From Nocardioides sp. L-11A (GTDB lineage: Bacteria > Actinomycetota > Actinomycetes > Propionibacteriales > Nocardioidaceae): 64,000 nt of DNA. The translations under genes and the position numbers were made by a program. Positions 55,796 through 63,983 of the stretch are shown here, piece after piece (positions within the stretch are counted from its first letter, which is position 1; each line of letters begins with the position of its first letter). The DNA is taken from the NCBI GenBank assembly GCA_029961745.1, contig CP124680.1, positions 3,968,001 through 4,032,000 on the forward strand, given 5' to 3'. Below the pieces are notes generated by a model. It saw only the letters and a program-made list of their open reading frames with translations. It was not told the DNA's origin and ran no database searches.

Positions 55796-55887
55796 GACCC
55801 GGCGCATCTGAACGCGCCTGGACCGCCGACCCGGCGCATCTGAACGCGCCTGGACCACCGACCCGGCGCGTTTGAACGCGCCGGGTC
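55796..55887. repeat. Composite 32-bp-period repeat, locus C
   Basis: Two 32-bp units starting at 55796 and 55828 with GACCCGGCGCATCTGAACG are followed at 55860-55887 by the 28-bp palindrome (arm GACCCGGCGCGTT). The two units differ only near their ends. It begins 14 bp after the thiolase stop and lies between it and the convergent oxidoreductase gene. Same layout as locus A in opposite orientation. Confidence 0.92.
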
Positions 55888-56092
55888 GGCCGCCGGGGGC
55901 GGTTGCGTGGGAGCGGCCGCGGGGGCCGGTACCCGGATCGGACCATCACCCAGTACCTGCCGACCTGGTCCGAGACGGCCCCGTCCCAGCCGACCCCGAT
56001 GCTGGGGCGGCGACGGCGGCGACCCCGCCGAAGCGCTTCCCGAGGTCCTTCCAGCGCGAGCGACACCCACAGATCCCTGGTCAGTCGTGAGG
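55888..56092. other. 205-bp gap, island boundary
   Basis: No gene, RNA or repeat could be supported here. It separates the GC-extreme thiolase side from the visibly less GC-rich operon starting at 56093, so it may hold one edge of the inserted region. Confidence 0.3.
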
Positions 56093-57244
56093 TCACGCAG
56101 GTGACGGCCGCCCGACCACGGCGGCGTCGGCGCGGAACAGAGCGGCAGCTGGGTTCTCGATCCAGTCGCCCGTTCCGCCGCTTGCGTAACTGGACATCAC
56201 GAGACCTTGGGTCGCGAGGTTGCCGGTCACCGACGAAGCCGGCTCGGTGCGCCCGATGACTGCATCTGCGAAGTCTTGGTGGCTTCGCGCAAACGCACTG
56301 TCGCGAGTGTCCGCCGGAAAGGAGAAGCGCTCCACCTGACCATCAGCCGGATGCCATTCGACCCATTTGCCCGCGTACACCGTCAGCAACCCATTACTCG
56401 CGCGGATGATGAGCGATTCGCCGTCGATGTTGTCCGGGGTCTCGGGCCCGGGCACACTCCAGTCCAGGAGCACTTCGGCGTCGAAGTCGTACTTCAGCTC
56501 GATGAACGCCGAGTCGTCGCCGATGAGAGCGGGGTTCGACCGTCCTAGGGAAGCCCTGAGTCCCGCAGGCTCGCCGAACCACTCCCGCAGCATGTCCAAG
56601 ACGTGAACGCCGTACTCGAGAACGATAAGGCGCTCCATCTGCGAGAACCTGGGCATCAGCGCATCACGATTCGCGGCGCTCGGTCTGTCAGGAACCGCGT
56701 CGAAGCGATCCTCGGCACGTCGGGGCAGAAGCAGATTGGAATGTCCGGTGAACTTGACGAACTCGATGTCTCCGAGCACGTCGTTCCGCAGCATCTTCCA
56801 CACATGCTCGTACGCGGGGATCCACTTCCACATCTCGTTGATGGCGAAGACGATTCCCGTGGCGGCAACGATCTCTGCGATCCTCAGCGAGTCCGCTGTC
56901 GTGGTGGCCAAGGGTTTCTGGCAGAGAACATGCACTCCCCGCGCGCCGGCTTTCTCAACCACCTCGAGGTGGTACTCGGGCGGCACACACACATCCACGA
57001 AGTCCAGATCGTCGCCCAGCGTACTGAGCATATCGTCGACGGAGGTGAATACGTGGCGGACGCCGGCGGATTCCGCAGCCTTGGCAGCCTTGTCGACGTC
57101 GGTGTCGCACACCGCGACGAGTTGCGCGTTGGTGGCACTTGCCCACGCGCGGATGTGCCGCGGGGAGATATAGCCGCATCCGATGAGCGCGCCGCACACG
57201 TTCCCCTGTCCCGCAGGCGCATCAGGGCCGCTGGCCGTACTCAT
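56093..57244 (-). CDS. Gfo/Idh/MocA-family oxidoreductase
   Basis: A 383-aa NAD(P)-dependent dehydrogenase. Rossmann start GALIGCGYISPRHIRAW, then LVAVCDTDVDKAAKAAES, VDVCVPPEYHLEVVEKAGARGVHVLCQKPLATT (the EKPL motif reads QKPL) and the C-terminal beta domain. It oxidises a sugar or cyclic polyol-type carbinol. ATG at 57244 overlaps the aldolase stop. Last gene of the island's minus-strand operon. Codon use is less GC-biased than in the core genes. Confidence 0.85.
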   Translation of the reverse strand: MSTASGPDAPAGQGNVCGALIGCGYISPRHIRAWASATNAQLVAVCDTDVDKAAKAAESAGVRHVFTSVDDMLSTLGDDLDFVDVCVPPEYHLEVVEKAGARGVHVLCQKPLATTTADSLRIAEIVAATGIVFAINEMWKWIPAYEHVWKMLRNDVLGDIEFVKFTGHSNLLLPRRAEDRFDAVPDRPSAANRDALMPRFSQMERLIVLEYGVHVLDMLREWFGEPAGLRASLGRSNPALIGDDSAFIELKYDFDAEVLLDWSVPGPETPDNIDGESLIIRASNGLLTVYAGKWVEWHPADGQVERFSFPADTRDSAFARSHQDFADAVIGRTEPASSVTGNLATQGLVMSSYASGGTGDWIENPAAALFRADAAVVGRPSPA

Positions 57245-58026
57245 GGCTCCAGGTGACCTTCCAGGTCGTCGGCAAGGCTCCGCACAGATTTCATCCCGTT
57301 GATCAGGAACAGCGAGTCCAGGCTGACGAACAACAGCTGACAACCGCGGGACGCATACGTCGCCGTGGCTTCGGGCGACCATGCCTGCGCCGCCATCGCC
57401 AACCCGGCTCCCACCGTGGCGTCGATGACGCGATCGACATGCGCGCTCACCTCAGGGTGCGTCGGTCCGATCTGCGCGCGGCCGAGCTCGACCGCCAGAT
57501 CCCACGTGCCCACCATGACACCGTCGATCCCTGGAACTTTGACGATCTCTTCGATGTTGTCGACGCCCTCCGTGTCCTCCACCATGATGAAGACGAGGGA
57601 GTCCTCCGCATCGGCGTAGTAGTCCGGCCAGTCTCGGGTTCCGTAGCCCGCTCCCCTGACGACCGGCGCCGCGCCCCGGAGTCCGACCGGTGCGTAGCGC
57701 GCCGCCTCGACCACCGAGCGCGCTTCGGCCGCTGACCGAACGTGGGGTACGAAGATGCCATTGGTTCCTGTGTTGAGCGCCCGGTTGATCGCTCCCGGGA
57801 TGTTCTCCACCACACGAACGCAACTCGAGATTCCGGCCGCCTGGGTCGCCCTGACGAGATGGTCGATTCCCGCTCCATAGTTGTCGCCGGCCACCTCCTC
57901 ACAATCCAGCACGAGCATGTCGAAACCAGCGGCACCCACGAGGTCGGCCCAGACCGGCTCGACGAGCATGCCGTAGCAGGAATAGACGACCTCTCCGGCT
58001 GCCAACTTCTCACGCAGGCGATTCAT
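57241..58026 (-). CDS. HpcH/HpaI aldolase family protein (second copy)
   Basis: A 261-aa (beta/alpha)8 aldolase. GFDMLVLDCEEVAGDNYGAG replaces the usual VIDxEH, TGTNGIFVPHVRSAAEAR, GLRGAAPVVRGAGYGTRDW and VPGIDGVMVGTWDLAVELG carry the metal-binding Glu/Asp and phosphate-loop features. It cleaves a 2-keto-acid-type or malyl-like substrate using a divalent metal. It overlaps the oxidoreductase start and shares a 4-bp overlap with the first aldolase. Confidence 0.82.
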   Translation of the reverse strand: MNRLREKLAAGEVVYSCYGMLVEPVWADLVGAAGFDMLVLDCEEVAGDNYGAGIDHLVRATQAAGISSCVRVVENIPGAINRALNTGTNGIFVPHVRSAAEARSVVEAARYAPVGLRGAAPVVRGAGYGTRDWPDYYADAEDSLVFIMVEDTEGVDNIEEIVKVPGIDGVMVGTWDLAVELGRAQIGPTHPEVSAHVDRVIDATVGAGLAMAAQAWSPEATATYASRGCQLLFVSLDSLFLINGMKSVRSLADDLEGHLEP

Positions 58027-58793
58027 GCGCCCACTCCTCCTTTCAACGTCGCCAGGGCATCCGTCATCGCACGAAGCGCAACACTGGTGTCGCTCTCCAC
58101 GATGATGAGATTGCAGCCCGCAGATTTCCATTCGCGGGCATCGGCCTCGCACTGGACGATCGCACCGCATGTCATGCCCGAAGAGCCCGCCAGGCTCGCA
58201 ACTCGGCCCGCATGGATCAATTCGCCCACCGCTCCCGACGCCTTGCCCTTCTCCCGAGCGAGTGTGGCGATGTCCAAGACGACACCATCGATGCCAGACA
58301 CCGAGAGAATTTCCTCGGCATTGGTCGTGGCGGTTTCGCTGCCCAGCAGACACAGAACCATACGACGATCCGTGGATTCGGCCTTGTACGCATTCCAGTC
58401 GCGCACGCCGTACCCCGCGGCGCGGACGACCGGTGCCGCACCGCGCTTGCCGACAGCCGGGTAGCGCGACGCGTCCGCCGCCGCCTGCGCATCGGCCGCC
58501 GTCGTGACGCGCGGGACGATCACACCCGACACGCCGTCATTGAGAGTCCTGTTGATGCATCCCGGAGTCGCTTCGGGCAGACGCGCGAAAACCGGTGTCC
58601 CCGTTATGTCAGCGGCCCGAACCATGCTGGCCATCTCGTGTGAGTATGGGCTCACCGGTCCGTGTTCCGCATCGATGACGAGTGCCCGGAATCCGAGACT
58701 CGCCGCGATCTCCACCGAGATCGGGCTGCCAGAAGTTATCGACAACGCACACGTGATCTGTTTGCCGGTTATGTCTTCGAGACGAACTGTCAT
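58023..58793 (-). CDS. HpcH/HpaI aldolase family protein (first copy)
   Basis: A 256-aa aldolase: FRALVIDAEHGPVSPYSHEM keeps the family DxEHGP motif, followed by GVSGVIVPRVTTAADAQ, VGKRGAAPVVRAAGYGVRDW and SGIDGVVLDIATLA. Two dissimilar copies in tandem suggest a heterodimer or two successive cleavage steps. It overlaps the second copy (ATGA) and follows the 87-aa gene by 4 bp. Confidence 0.85.
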   Translation of the reverse strand: MTVRLEDITGKQITCALSITSGSPISVEIAASLGFRALVIDAEHGPVSPYSHEMASMVRAADITGTPVFARLPEATPGCINRTLNDGVSGVIVPRVTTAADAQAAADASRYPAVGKRGAAPVVRAAGYGVRDWNAYKAESTDRRMVLCLLGSETATTNAEEILSVSGIDGVVLDIATLAREKGKASGAVGELIHAGRVASLAGSSGMTCGAIVQCEADAREWKSAGCNLIIVESDTSVALRAMTDALATLKGGVGA

Positions 58794-58797
58794 GTCC

Positions 58798-59061
58798 TCA
58801 ATCCTCGTCGGTCAATGACTCGCAATCATTCGCTCCACGTCCGCGCGAACCGCTCGGCGGCGTCGGGTGCTCCTCAAGTCCGACAGCGTGATCGCGCACC
58901 ACGGGCCCGAGGTGCGCGAGGGTGGTCCGACCCAGCGCCAACGCCATCGCGAAGTGCCGATCGAACATTCGGTCGACACGATGACTCATGATCAACCGCA
59001 ATGATGCGTCGTACGAGGACCGGCGCTCTATGTGCTCGACAACAATATTGGGACCGGACAT
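58798..59061 (-). CDS. Small unrecognised protein of the catabolic operon
   Basis: An 87-aa protein: VEHIERRSSYDASLRLIMSH, then DRMFDRHFAMALALGRTTLAHLGPVV and an acidic, flexible tail. The Arg/His-rich middle suggests a helical ligand- or nucleic-acid-binding element. No ribosome-binding site is obvious, but it lies 27 bp after the 51-aa gene and 4 bp before the aldolase in a tight operon, which favours a real gene. Confidence 0.45.
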   Translation of the reverse strand: MSGPNIVVEHIERRSSYDASLRLIMSHRVDRMFDRHFAMALALGRTTLAHLGPVVRDHAVGLEEHPTPPSGSRGRGANDCESLTDED

Positions 59062-59087
59062 TCATCGTGGCCACAACGGCACTGACA

Positions 59088-59243
59088 TCAGTCCTTCACC
59101 GTATAAGCGTCTGCTAACACGTGGTCACGAGGCACATCGTAACCATGATCAGACAGAGTGTGCTGGCGCGCAGCCACATACAAGCACTCCAGGTCCTCGC
59201 CCGCTGCAATACCTCCACACGCAGGACATTCAATCTCGTACAC
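59088..59243 (-). CDS. 51-aa CPAC protein (copy 1, after the P450)
   Basis: A 51-residue protein: VYEIECPACGGIAAGEDLE, LYVAARQHTLSDHGYDVPRDH. CPAC gives a Cys pair and the second half a His/Asp-rich helix, so a small metal site (zinc-ribbon-like, DUF1059-like) is likely. GTG at 59243 has AGAGG five bases upstream, 33 bp after the P450 stop. A second 51-aa copy with about two thirds identity lies at 62436-62591 behind the ferredoxin reductase. Confidence 0.7.
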   Translation of the reverse strand: MYEIECPACGGIAAGEDLECLYVAARQHTLSDHGYDVPRDHVLADAYTVKD

Positions 59244-59275
59244 CAGCACCTCTATTCGATCGCCGCGGCCGGGTC

Positions 59276-60490
59276 TCAGTTGCGCGCAGAAGGCGATGAG
59301 AGCCCGATCTCGATCGGTCCGCGGATCATCGGTCCCAACCCGAAATCGACCTTGCTGACCTCCCAGTCCGGGATCGTGTCGAGCAACGTGTTCAGAACAG
59401 TTGCCACTTCGAGTCGTGCAAGGTTCAGGCCCATGCAGGTGTGGGGGCCGGTGCCGAATCCGAGATGTGCTCGAGTCGGCCGATGAATGTCGAGGACCTG
59501 AGGATTCTCCCACCGCTCCGGATCGCGGTTGGCCGCTGCCTGCATCGCCATGAGGGACGTACCGGCCGGGAGCTCCACGCCTCCGATCTCGGCGTCCTGC
59601 TTCAGGAAGCGAACGCTCCAGTTCTTGACGCTCGTCCACCGGTGGATCTCCTCGATCGCCTGGGGCATGAGGCTCCGGTCCCGGCGAAGCTCCTCTCGCT
59701 GCTTCGGATGCTTGGCCAGAGCGATCAGGCTCAGGCCCATCAGCTTGGATGTGGTCTCGTTGCCGGCGAAGACGAGCTGCGTACTGGCAGAGACCATCTC
59801 CGACTCCGCGATGGGCACGTCGGTGTGAACGAGGCGACTGACGAGGTCCTCACCACGGTGCAGCTTGCGGTCCTCGATGATCGTGCTGACGAAGTCGTTC
59901 ATCTGGCCGGTCGCTGCGACGCCGTTGGCGACGAGTTCCCGTCCTCGCGGAGAAGGGTCGTCGCGACCTTCCATGATGCCACCCATGGTGTCCGTCCACT
60001 CGATGAACTCAGCGACCCGTTCCGAGGGGAGGTCCATCATGTGCGCGATGACGATCGTCGGGATATTGCGCGTGAATCCGGCCACTGCGTCGACGACTTC
60101 GCCGGCACGAGCACGTTCGATCGTCTCCGCAGTCGCCTTCCGCACGATATCGGCGATGACCTCGACGTGGTCGAGGATGCTCTTGCGGCGGAGGTCGCGC
60201 GCCCAGATGCTCTTGAACTCGTTGTGCTTCTGACCCTCCATGCCCGCAAAGGGCGGACCACCGAAGAGCATACCGATATTCTCTACATCGGCCCTGAACA
60301 GATCGCCTTGACCCATGGCACGGGCGCAATCCCGGTATCCGGTCAGGAGGTAGTGCCCCATACCCTCGTGCCGGACGATCCGGCCAGCCGATCGGATCTT
60401 CTCCAGGGTCGGGTACGGGTCGTTCACGAAGTCGCGACTGAAGAGGTCGAAGTCGACAGTAGGGACGTCATTCAAAACAAGATTGCTCAC
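59276..60490 (-). CDS. Cytochrome P450
   Basis: A 404-aa soluble P450. I-helix oxygen-binding motif LVFAGNETTSKL, K-helix ExxR in AIEEIHRWTSVKNW, and heme-binding loop FGTGPHTCMGLNLA with Cys352. It needs ferredoxin and reductase; both genes lie at 62584-63983 in the same island. It probably hydroxylates or demethylates the substrate imported by the binding protein at 60645. GTG at 60490. First gene of the catabolic operon. Confidence 0.94.
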   Translation of the reverse strand: MSNLVLNDVPTVDFDLFSRDFVNDPYPTLEKIRSAGRIVRHEGMGHYLLTGYRDCARAMGQGDLFRADVENIGMLFGGPPFAGMEGQKHNEFKSIWARDLRRKSILDHVEVIADIVRKATAETIERARAGEVVDAVAGFTRNIPTIVIAHMMDLPSERVAEFIEWTDTMGGIMEGRDDPSPRGRELVANGVAATGQMNDFVSTIIEDRKLHRGEDLVSRLVHTDVPIAESEMVSASTQLVFAGNETTSKLMGLSLIALAKHPKQREELRRDRSLMPQAIEEIHRWTSVKNWSVRFLKQDAEIGGVELPAGTSLMAMQAAANRDPERWENPQVLDIHRPTRAHLGFGTGPHTCMGLNLARLEVATVLNTLLDTIPDWEVSKVDFGLGPMIRGPIEIGLSSPSARN

Positions 60491-60644
60491 AGATACGGCT
60501 TTCTGTCTCGGTTGCGTAGTTGCACACGGACACCAGGCCCTGAGGTGGCCCAGGCCGTGACACCTCGTGGCGCATGGCCCACCACAGCGACCGCACACGC
60601 GGGCCGCGAACAGTCGTGGCCGTAGCGAGGACTCATGTCCGATC

Positions 60645-61802
60645 TCACCTATGGACGGGGACGGGAGACCCGTCCTCGGAGAACTCGACCGCGCCGCCCT
60701 CGAAACTGACGGTGTTGTTGTCACGCAGCTTCCAGTTCGGGTAGATGCTGTTGTCGACGAGAATCGCACTGCCGGCCACTTCGGGCATGTACTTCTCGAG
60801 CGAGGCGCCCGTGAGATCATCGCCGTTCTGTTGGGCCAGGTCAGCGGCTGCAGCGATCACCCATGCGGTCTGATATCCGTTCGCGGCGAATGCCGTGGGG
60901 GTCTCACCATACTTCTTTGTGAATGCCTTCTCGAAATCTCCATCAGGATTGGGCGCCCAATAGACCGCGTACTGCGCACCCACGGCCGCCGGACCGGCCG
61001 TCTCGAAGACTTGCCGCTGCCAAGACGTGGCGCCCGCATACTGCGTGTCGTCGAATCCACCGGCCCGATCCATCTGGATCATCATGTTGCCAGCGGTTTC
61101 CGACAGAGTGGAGAACATGACAACATCTGGATTGCGGGCCCTCATCTTCGTGATGACGGGAGCGAAGTCGGAGTCCCCAGCAGCGATGGTGATTTCGTCA
61201 ACGACCTGACCTCCGGCGTCCGTGTAGCCGTCCTTGAAGGACGCTGCCAAGGATGCGAAGGCAGGATTGTCGCCGTCGACGACGACGACGGCCCTTCTCA
61301 TTTCCGGACTCGTTCCGATGAGCCGTCCGAAGTTCTTGTCCGGTGTGCTGCCGTCGTTGGTCGTGAACACACCAGGGACCTTCTCGGCGCTCTCGCTACC
61401 AACGGTCGAGCTCATCAACATGGCACCGTCCCTCTTCAGGAAAGGTCCGAGTGCCATGCGGATCGGTGTCGAACTGGGGCTGACAAGTAGCGTGATGTCG
61501 TCTTGGACGAACTGGTTGTACTGGGTAACGGCGGAGGAAACCTCCGAGCCGACGTCCTGGGTGTCGACGACAAGCTTGACATCCCCCAGTACACCACTGT
61601 CGTTCACCGCCGCGACTCCCATGTCGAGACCCTTCTGGAACGGCAGCCCGTAGGCTCCGGCATCTGTTCCGGTGAGGTGGGCGAGGTGGCCGATCTTCAA
61701 CTCGCCCTCGTCACCCGCCGCTCCCCCACTGCATCCCGCAACCACCAGCGCCGCCACCCACAGCAGGCCGCCGGACATTGCACGCGTTCGTCTTGTATTC
61801 AT
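60645..61802 (-). CDS. ABC transporter substrate-binding lipoprotein, branched-chain/aromatic type
   Basis: A 385-aa lipoprotein with lipobox VAGC (Cys24). The mature domain fits the LivK-type Periplas_BP_6 family: IGHLAHLTGTDAGAYGLPFQKGLDMGV, VVDTQDVGSEVSSAVTQYNQFVQDD, VTVGSESAEKVPG-like segments and FAPVITKMRARNPDVVMF. These bind amino acids, amides or aromatic acids. No permease or ATPase gene is visible in the window, so it is either a lone binding protein or served by genes elsewhere. ATG at 61802 is favoured by AGGGGATC. Confidence 0.88.
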   Translation of the reverse strand: MNTRRTRAMSGGLLWVAALVVAGCSGGAAGDEGELKIGHLAHLTGTDAGAYGLPFQKGLDMGVAAVNDSGVLGDVKLVVDTQDVGSEVSSAVTQYNQFVQDDITLLVSPSSTPIRMALGPFLKRDGAMLMSSTVGSESAEKVPGVFTTNDGSTPDKNFGRLIGTSPEMRRAVVVVDGDNPAFASLAASFKDGYTDAGGQVVDEITIAAGDSDFAPVITKMRARNPDVVMFSTLSETAGNMMIQMDRAGGFDDTQYAGATSWQRQVFETAGPAAVGAQYAVYWAPNPDGDFEKAFTKKYGETPTAFAANGYQTAWVIAAAADLAQQNGDDLTGASLEKYMPEVAGSAILVDNSIYPNWKLRDNNTVSFEGGAVEFSEDGSPVPVHR

Positions 61803-62435
61803 CACGGGATCCCCTCGGGTCTGCATCACACTCCAAAGGTGTGATTCGTTTCATACGCGCCCATGCTGGGCGCGCGCGGGGCCAGAGGGTACGGCTGTCC
61901 CTACAAACTGTCGGAGCGTTGTTGTGGGGTGCCACAGAGATGCTCGCGGCCGACCAGCATCGGTCAGCGACGCCCGAAGAATGGGGCCGATCTCGCTCGG
62001 GGATTGACGCTGGACCTGAGTCGGGGCTCCCCCATCGCTCAGACCTGCTTCGTCGGTAGGAGACGACGGTGTGGCGGTGGCGCATGAGCTGATCCAGCAT
62101 GCTGGCCGCGGCGGTGTGCCTCGGCCGCAGCTGGCCCCAGGGGTCGACGTTCGTAGGCCGCGGCCACGAAACCGCAACGCACTGCGCGCCGGCGTCGTCA
62201 GCGTGGTGAGTCCGAGCTCGTCAACGACGATCAGCTCGTTGCGCAGCGAAGGCCTCGACGATCTTCCTCTTGAGGCTGTCTGCCCGCCTCGCTCGTCGGT
62301 CTCGACCAGGTCAGCGGCGGCACCGCTCCCCGGTGACCGGCCCCGATCGCAGCACCAGCACCTGCAGCCGCCGTCGTCGGGGTGCGTGATAGTCGGTGCC
62401 AGGTCGATTTGACGTCCGGCACGCCAGCGCCGTCG
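61803..62435. other. 633-bp intergenic stretch with IstB debris
   Basis: Apart from the IstB remnant, no gene with sensible start or motif was found. The binding-protein promoter should lie near 61803-61860 (CACTCC and GGTGTG form an imperfect dyad at 61828-61842). The left half of 61870-62040 and 62270-62435 is unassigned, with frames broken in all directions, consistent with decayed mobile DNA. Confidence 0.4.
62050..62260 (-). pseudogene. Remnant of an IS21-type IstB transposition ATPase
   Basis: On the minus strand, 62235-62209 reads LIVVDELGL, the IstB Walker-B segment. In a different frame 62180-62050 reads VAVSWPRPTNVDPWGQ and then AAASMLDQLMRHRHTVV, the IstB C terminus (…WGQ … MLDRLLHH …). 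The region between them (about 40 residues) is missing and the frame shifts, so the gene is dead. No IstA or terminal inverted repeat was found. It lies between the binding-protein promoter and the small CPAC gene. Confidence 0.55.
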
Positions 62436-62591
62436 TCAGTCGCCGGTCAGCCGTGCGTCGTTGTCGACGTGCTCACGCGGTACGTCGTAGGCATGCTCGT
62501 CCAAGGTGTGCGCACGCGCTTCGAGGTAGAGTTCGTCGCGGTCCTCGCCCGCTGAGACTGCGCCGCAGGCGGGGCAGGTCACCTCATACAC
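62436..62591 (-). CDS. 51-aa CPAC protein (copy 2, after the ferredoxin reductase)
   Basis: A 51-residue protein: VYEVTCPACGAVSAGEDRD, LYLEARAHTLDEHAYDVPREH. Same length and layout as copy 1. GTG at 62591 overlaps the reductase stop by 8 bp, so translation is coupled. AAGGCAG lies just ahead. Twin copies placed behind the oxygenase and its electron donor imply a shared accessory role, perhaps metal or cluster handling; this is inference. Confidence 0.72.
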   Translation of the reverse strand: MYEVTCPACGAVSAGEDRDELYLEARAHTLDEHAYDVPREHVDNDARLTGD

Positions 62592-63792
62592 CTGCCTTGC
62601 TCCTGTCCGCTTGCTCGAGCAGCAGTTGACGTCGGTACTTCTGGATCTCCCTCGGCGCATTCCATCCGAGCACGGCGGCCAACCGATCGTCACGCTGGAA
62701 GAGCGTGATGGTGGACTCCCTCGCACTGTCGATCTCGATCAGCGTCTCGGTCAGGTCGGCGGAGTAGGTTCCTGCAAGCTGGATGCGGGCATCGAAGTGA
62801 TCAGTCCAGAAGAACGGCACCGGCCGGTACGCCTCTCGACGCACCCCCAAGATCCCCTTCGCCACGACATCGGCCTGCTCGATGGCGTTGGTCCGATGTT
62901 CCAGTCGGATATGGGCTTGATGCCGGTCGTCCCACCAGCGCGCAATGTCGCCGACAGCCCACACGTGCGGCGCAGCTCGACACATCGCATCGCACCTGAC
63001 GCCGCTACTGATGTCCAGGCCGCTACCGGCCAGCCAGTCGGTCTGCGGAACCGAACCCGCCGCCACGAGCACGTCCTCTGCGGTGACCGTCGAATGGTCC
63101 GTCAGCTCCAGCGTCCAGACTCCCTGCTCGTCCCTGGACGAGCCGGCCACCGAGACTCCGAGACGGAAATCGGTTCCACGAGAGCGGTGCAGGTCGACCA
63201 GTCGCGCGGACGCCGTCCGGCCCAGCCGGTCGGACAAGGGGAGGGTACTCGGCTCGACGACCACGACGTCCACGCCCAACTCCAGCGCGGTCGCCGCGGT
63301 CTCCAAGCCCAGGAACCCTCCTCCGACCACTGCCAACCGCGTCCCCGGCCGCAACCGCGCGCGCAGCGCCGTGGCATCCGAAACTGTCCGAAGCACGTGC
63401 GGCCGGCCGGCTGACAGCGCGTCCAGCATCCGCGGGCGCACGCCGGTGGCGATGACAGCTGCGTCGAACGGATGGGTGCGCCCCGCGTCGTCGGTGATCG
63501 TCCGGCGACCGGAGTCCAGGCCGACGGCCCTGGTCCCCAGGAGCAATCGAGCATCGAGGCTCTCGAGCTGATCGGGGCTCATCAACCTGAGCTTGTCCTC
63601 GGCCCACTGTCCTGCGAGGAACTGCTTGGACAGCGGTGGACGGTCGTACGGGACCACCTCGTCGCCGATGATGGTCAGGCGGCCGGCGTAGCCCAGCCTG
63701 CGCAGCTTCGACGCCGTCGCCGTCCCGGCTGCCGAGGCACCGACGATGACGACGGCCTCCGGCTCAGCAGAGACCGTCCCCATCGAGCTCAT
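62584..63792 (-). CDS. Ferredoxin reductase (FAD/NAD(P)H)
   Basis: A 402-aa flavoprotein of the rhodocoxin/putidaredoxin-reductase type. VVIVGASAAGTATASKLRRLG binds FAD, VPYDRPPLSKQFLAG is the family signature, RLAVVGGGFLGLETAATALELG binds NAD(P)H, and HVWAVGDIARW precedes the reductase C domain. It passes electrons to the ferredoxin at 63792 and on to the P450 at 59276. The ATG overlaps the ferredoxin stop (TAATG). Confidence 0.92.
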   Translation of the reverse strand: MSSMGTVSAEPEAVVIVGASAAGTATASKLRRLGYAGRLTIIGDEVVPYDRPPLSKQFLAGQWAEDKLRLMSPDQLESLDARLLLGTRAVGLDSGRRTITDDAGRTHPFDAAVIATGVRPRMLDALSAGRPHVLRTVSDATALRARLRPGTRLAVVGGGFLGLETAATALELGVDVVVVEPSTLPLSDRLGRTASARLVDLHRSRGTDFRLGVSVAGSSRDEQGVWTLELTDHSTVTAEDVLVAAGSVPQTDWLAGSGLDISSGVRCDAMCRAAPHVWAVGDIARWWDDRHQAHIRLEHRTNAIEQADVVAKGILGVRREAYRPVPFFWTDHFDARIQLAGTYSADLTETLIEIDSARESTITLFQRDDRLAAVLGWNAPREIQKYRRQLLLEQADRSKAGV

Positions 63793-63983
63793 TACGCACT
63801 GACCTTGATGACCGCCGATGGGCAGCCTTCAGCGGCATCCTCGACCGCCGCCGCCCGCTCGTCGGGCGGGGTGCTGTCGAGGAGCACCACGATGCCTTCT
63901 TCGTCCTGGTCGAAGACCTCGGGGCACTCAAGGACGCACACACCGCATGCGGTGCACTTCTCCAGCTCAACGGAGACCAACAT
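63792..63983 (-). CDS. Small ferredoxin of the P450 system
   Basis: A 63-aa ferredoxin. Cys10, Cys13, Cys16 and Cys20 lie in KCTACGVCVLECPEVFD, and Cys54 in EGCPSAVI. P450 ferredoxins of actinobacteria mostly carry a [3Fe-4S] cluster because the second position is not Cys; here Cys13 is present, so a [4Fe-4S] cluster with Cys10, Cys13, Cys16 and Cys54 is likely. It overlaps the reductase start by one base. Sequence upstream of 63983 is cut by the window end. Confidence 0.9.
   Translation of the reverse strand: MLVSVELEKCTACGVCVLECPEVFDQDEEGIVVLLDSTPPDERAAAVEDAAEGCPSAVIKVSA

Noticed and set aside
55888..56092. tRNA gene or attachment site at the island edge
   Set aside because: No cloverleaf, no CCA end and no repeat of a tRNA 3' end was seen.
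60491..60644. Additional small gene between the binding protein and the P450
   Set aside because: No frame with a start, ribosome-binding site or motif; treated as promoter space.
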